64,000 nucleotides of DNA from CBDCUQ01 sp965222835. Lineage in GTDB: Bacteria; Pseudomonadota; Alphaproteobacteria; Rhizobiales; Hyphomicrobiaceae. Positions within the stretch are counted from its first letter, which is position 1, and each line of letters begins with the position of its first letter. The notes below the pieces were generated by a model. The model saw only the letters and a program-made list of their open reading frames with translations, ran no database searches and was not told where the DNA came from. Where the stretch lies: positions 496,001-560,000 of the forward strand of contig CBDCUQ010000003.1 of NCBI GenBank assembly GCA_965222835.1, given 5' to 3'. Positions 61,725-64,000 of the stretch are shown piece by piece. A program made the translations under genes and the position numbers.

Positions 61725-61952
61725 TGACCTCTTGGATCACTGTTCGCACGCACGACGCCGCGTACGGTATCGGAGGGCCGCTCAGTGCCCAACCTACGCC
61801 TTTCCGCTGGCGAGAAGGGCCAATTTCGCCGGCGATCTATATCTGAGCGAATATAGAAAGCGCGCGCCCCGCGGACGACCTTTCATCCTTTAGTCGAAGT
61901 CACTCTTTGGGGTTTTTGGCTTCTTCGAGAACGGCTTTTTGCTTACAGTTCA

Positions 61953-62059
61953 TTTCTGTGCAGAAATCTCGTCTGTCAGCCCGCGTCCTGTGAGACAGGA
62001 GTGCGGGCAAGCTGGAAGTCAGATTGCGACGCGGGGCTAACCCGCGCGGCCTAAGGAGG
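61953..62059 (+). promoter_or_regulatory. structured leader of the aldehyde oxidoreductase operon
   Basis: Three inverted repeats precede the aorA-like gene: TTTCTG (61953-61958) with CAGAAA (61961-61966), CCCGC-TCCTGT (61980-61991) with ACAGGA-GCGGG (61995-62007), and CGCGGG (62030-62035) with CCCGCG (62041-62046). The last ends 6 bases before the AAGGAGG ribosome-binding site (62053-62059). Such a layout could control translation or transcription. Molybdenum or tungsten cofactor riboswitches are known for such operons, but I cannot match this sequence to their consensus. The rest of 61725-61952 shows no gene. Confidence 0.45.
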
Positions 62060-62063
62060 AAAA

Positions 62064-62567
62064 ATGCTCAAGGCGCTGGTCATCGACCCCGTAAAGTGCA
62101 CGGGCTGCAAACAATGCGAAATGGCGTGCTCGTACGAGAACGAGGACGAGTTCAATGTCGCCAAGTCTCGCATTCGCGTTTTTGATTTTCACGAAGAAGG
62201 GCGCATGGTGCCTTACACGTGCACGCAGTGCGCCGAGGCTTGGTGCCAACAGGCCTGCCCCGTAAATGCCATCACCACTGAGGCCGAAACGGGCGTCAAA
62301 GTCGTACATGAAAATCTGTGTGTGGGCTGCAAGGTTTGCACGATCGCATGCCCATTCGGTACTGTGAACTACAACGCCTCGACTGGCAAAGTCATCAAGT
62401 GCGATCTCTGCCAGGGCAATCCTGCTTGCGCCGATGCCTGCCCGACGGGTGCCATTACATTCCAGGACATTGAGCAGACCGGCTTCGATAAAATGAAGAA
62501 CTGGGCGGCCCAATCGGTTGCCGGAACCGAGGCTAGCGGTGCCAAGACACCGGTTGCCAAGCACTGA
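62064..62567 (+). CDS. ferredoxin-like [4Fe-4S] subunit of aldehyde oxidoreductase
   Basis: A 167-residue electron-transfer protein with four [4Fe-4S] cluster motifs: CTGCKQCEMAC, CTQCAEAWCQQACP, CVGCKVCTIACP and CDLCQGNPACADACP. This is the four-cluster ferredoxin type (HycB/DmsB/AorA-like). It is immediately upstream of the tungsten aldehyde oxidoreductase gene, as AorA is in the AorABC enzyme of Aromatoleum, where it conducts electrons from the large subunit. AAGGAGG is 5 bases from the ATG. Confidence 0.92.
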   Translation: MLKALVIDPVKCTGCKQCEMACSYENEDEFNVAKSRIRVFDFHEEGRMVPYTCTQCAEAWCQQACPVNAITTEAETGVKVVHENLCVGCKVCTIACPFGTVNYNASTGKVIKCDLCQGNPACADACPTGAITFQDIEQTGFDKMKNWAAQSVAGTEASGAKTPVAKH

Positions 62568-62660
62568 TCGACGGTGAGACGCGCCTCCCAATTGGAGCAG
62601 CGCCATCCAAGAACACGATGCCTCGCAGTGGTGAGGCACTAGACGTCAAGGGAGAAAGGT

Positions 62661-64000
62661 ATGGGTTGGGCACGCAAGATCCTCAGGATCGACCTCACCA
62701 ACAAGAGCGTTAAAGTCGAACCGCTCAATATGGATTGGGCGCAGCAGTATCTCGGCCAGCGTGGCCTGGCCTCGAAATATCTCGTCGAGGAAATCGACCC
62801 TAAGACGGATCCCCTTAGTCCGGAGAACAAGCTCATCTTCTCCAATGGACCGCTTTCCGGGACGATGGCGTCAACGGGCGGGCGTTACTCGGTAATCACC
62901 AAAGGTCCGCTGACCAATGCGATCGCCTGCTCGAATTCCGGCGGCTACTGGGGCGCCGAATTGAAATTCGCCGGCTGGGACATGTTGATCCTTGAAGGCA
63001 AAGCTCCGAATCCTGTTTACATCACCATCTTTGATGACAAGTGCGAGATCCACGACGCCGGTGAAATCTGGGGCAAATCCGTCTGGGACATGGACGAGTG
63101 GATCAAGACCAAACATCAGGATCCGATGTTGCATGTCGCCGGGATCGGTGTCGCCGGCGAGAAACAGGTGCTTTACGCTGCGGTCGTCAATGACCTGCAT
63201 CGTGCCGCCGGCCGTTCCGGTGTCGGTGCCGTGATGGGTTCGAAGAACCTCAAGGCCATCGCCGTGCGCGGTACGGGCGGTGTCTCGGTTAAGGATGGCG
63301 CGGCATTTCTTAAGGCCGCGTCTGCCGGCAAAGCCGTGCTTCAGGCCAACGCCGTTACCGGACAGGGTCTCCCGAGCTTCGGCACACAGGTTCTCATGAA
63401 CGTGATCAACGAAGCCGGCGCCATGCCGACCCGCAACCACCGCGAGGTGCAGTTTGACGGGGCACACGCCATTTCTGCAGAGGCGATGGCGACGCCGCGC
63501 CCGTCGGACGGGCAGCCCAACCTTCTCACCAACCAGGCCTGCTTCGGGTGCACGATCGCGTGCGGACGCATTTCGAAGATCGATGACAAGCATTTCTCGA
63601 TTCAGAACAAGCCTCAATATCATCATGCCTCGGGTGGCCTCGAGTACGAGGCAGCTTGGGCGCTTGGCTCCAACACCGGAGTGGACGATCTGGAAGCGCT
63701 CACCATGGTCAACTTCGTCTGCAACGAGCAGGGCATGGATCCAATCTCGTTCGGCGCGACCGTCTCAGCAGCGATGGAGCTCTATGAGATGGGTGTCCTT
63801 ACCAAGGAGCAAACGGGCGGGATCGACCTCAAATTCGGGTCGGCTGAGGCGCTTGTACAGTGCGTCGAGGCGACTGGTACGGGCGAGGGCTTCGGCAAGG
63901 AGTTGGGACTTGGTTCGCTGCGTCTTTGTACCAAGTATGGGCATCCTGAGCTATCCATGTCGGTCAAGGGTCAGGAATTCCCGGCTTACGACAGCCGCGG
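62661..64000 (+). CDS. tungsten-dependent aldehyde oxidoreductase large subunit (partial)
   Basis: A large subunit of the aldehyde:ferredoxin oxidoreductase (AOR) family, which oxidises aldehydes to acids with a tungsten-bispyranopterin and one [4Fe-4S] cluster. The first 446 residues are in the window. They show WARKILRIDLTNKSVKVEPL, the N-terminal block NKLIFSNGPLSGTMASTGGRYSV, the AGIGVAGEK and GRSGVGAVMGSKNLKAIAVRG pterin blocks, and a cluster motif CFGCTIACG (Cys294, Cys297, Cys301). The ATG has GGGAGAAAGG upstream. The gene continues past the right edge. Confidence 0.94.
   Translation, partial: MGWARKILRIDLTNKSVKVEPLNMDWAQQYLGQRGLASKYLVEEIDPKTDPLSPENKLIFSNGPLSGTMASTGGRYSVITKGPLTNAIACSNSGGYWGAELKFAGWDMLILEGKAPNPVYITIFDDKCEIHDAGEIWGKSVWDMDEWIKTKHQDPMLHVAGIGVAGEKQVLYAAVVNDLHRAAGRSGVGAVMGSKNLKAIAVRGTGGVSVKDGAAFLKAASAGKAVLQANAVTGQGLPSFGTQVLMNVINEAGAMPTRNHREVQFDGAHAISAEAMATPRPSDGQPNLLTNQACFGCTIACGRISKIDDKHFSIQNKPQYHHASGGLEYEAAWALGSNTGVDDLEALTMVNFVCNEQGMDPISFGATVSAAMELYEMGVLTKEQTGGIDLKFGSAEALVQCVEATGTGEGFGKELGLGSLRLCTKYGHPELSMSVKGQEFPAYDSR

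Noticed and set aside
1..64000. tRNA, rRNA, CRISPR or prophage elements
   Set aside because: No cloverleaf, rRNA stretch, regular spacer-repeat array, integrase or phage structural gene was seen anywhere in the window.

Overview
The window looks like chromosomal DNA of an alphaproteobacterium of the order Hyphomicrobiales, plausibly Hyphomicrobiaceae. This is inferred from gene content and order: hisS-hisZ-hisG with a short HisG that needs HisZ, a petP/petR-type MarR-OmpR pair followed by an EnvZ-like kinase and divergent from ilvE, the Rhizobiales families TIGR02301, TIGR03808 and DUF2853, a NadQ-like regulator, and class I fructose-bisphosphate aldolase close to gap. The DNA is GC-rich. No rRNA, tRNA, CRISPR array, integrase or transposase was seen.

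Layout. 1-6 kb: the 5' part of rfbB, an exported hypothetical protein, a membrane-anchored alpha/beta hydrolase divergent from a MarR regulator, and an RTX-type M10 metalloprotease. 6.6-23.5 kb: mostly housekeeping genes (gltX, petP/petR/envZ-like genes, ilvE, recQ, cfa, the his cluster, a FemAB-like acyltransferase, a HIT protein, meaB). 23.7-39.4 kb: a long run of exported or envelope proteins (DUF900 hydrolase, a basic exported protein, a DUF2314 protein, a pyroglutamyl-peptidase-like enzyme, a Tat-exported beta-helix protein, an AsmA-like protein, an M23 peptidase with a proline-rich tandem repeat). It ends in a 1422-residue protein that joins a complete subtilisin-type (S8) protease to a complete thermolysin-type (M4) protease. 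39.5-45.6 kb: NadQ-like regulator, HD hydrolase, tag, ygfZ and a phospholipase C-like/DUF4332 protein. 45.9-51.8 kb: an accessory stretch with a degraded 3' gene copy, PcfJ-like and GIY-YIG genes, several families of palindromic repeats, and an unusual fusion of a methylglyoxal-synthase-like domain with a cytosine-deaminase-like amidohydrolase. 52-60 kb: an L,D-transpeptidase just before it, then LysE, TIGR02301, an SRAP protein lacking its catalytic Cys2, a Clp-N-like coiled-coil protein, gap and fba. 60-64 kb: a methyltransferase and sulfotransferase pair, then the first two genes of a tungsten aldehyde oxidoreductase operon (AorA/AorB type), cut by the window end.

The most unusual items are the S8-M4 double protease and the exported-protein neighbourhood around it, where a short (A/V)TR(G/S)(L/A) motif followed by acidic sequence recurs in three proteins. 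Next come the SRAP protein with Tyr at position 2, the MGS-amidohydrolase fusion with Gln in place of the deaminase acid, and a family of three large hairpin elements, each built as 25-nt arm, 12-nt loop, 25-nt arm.
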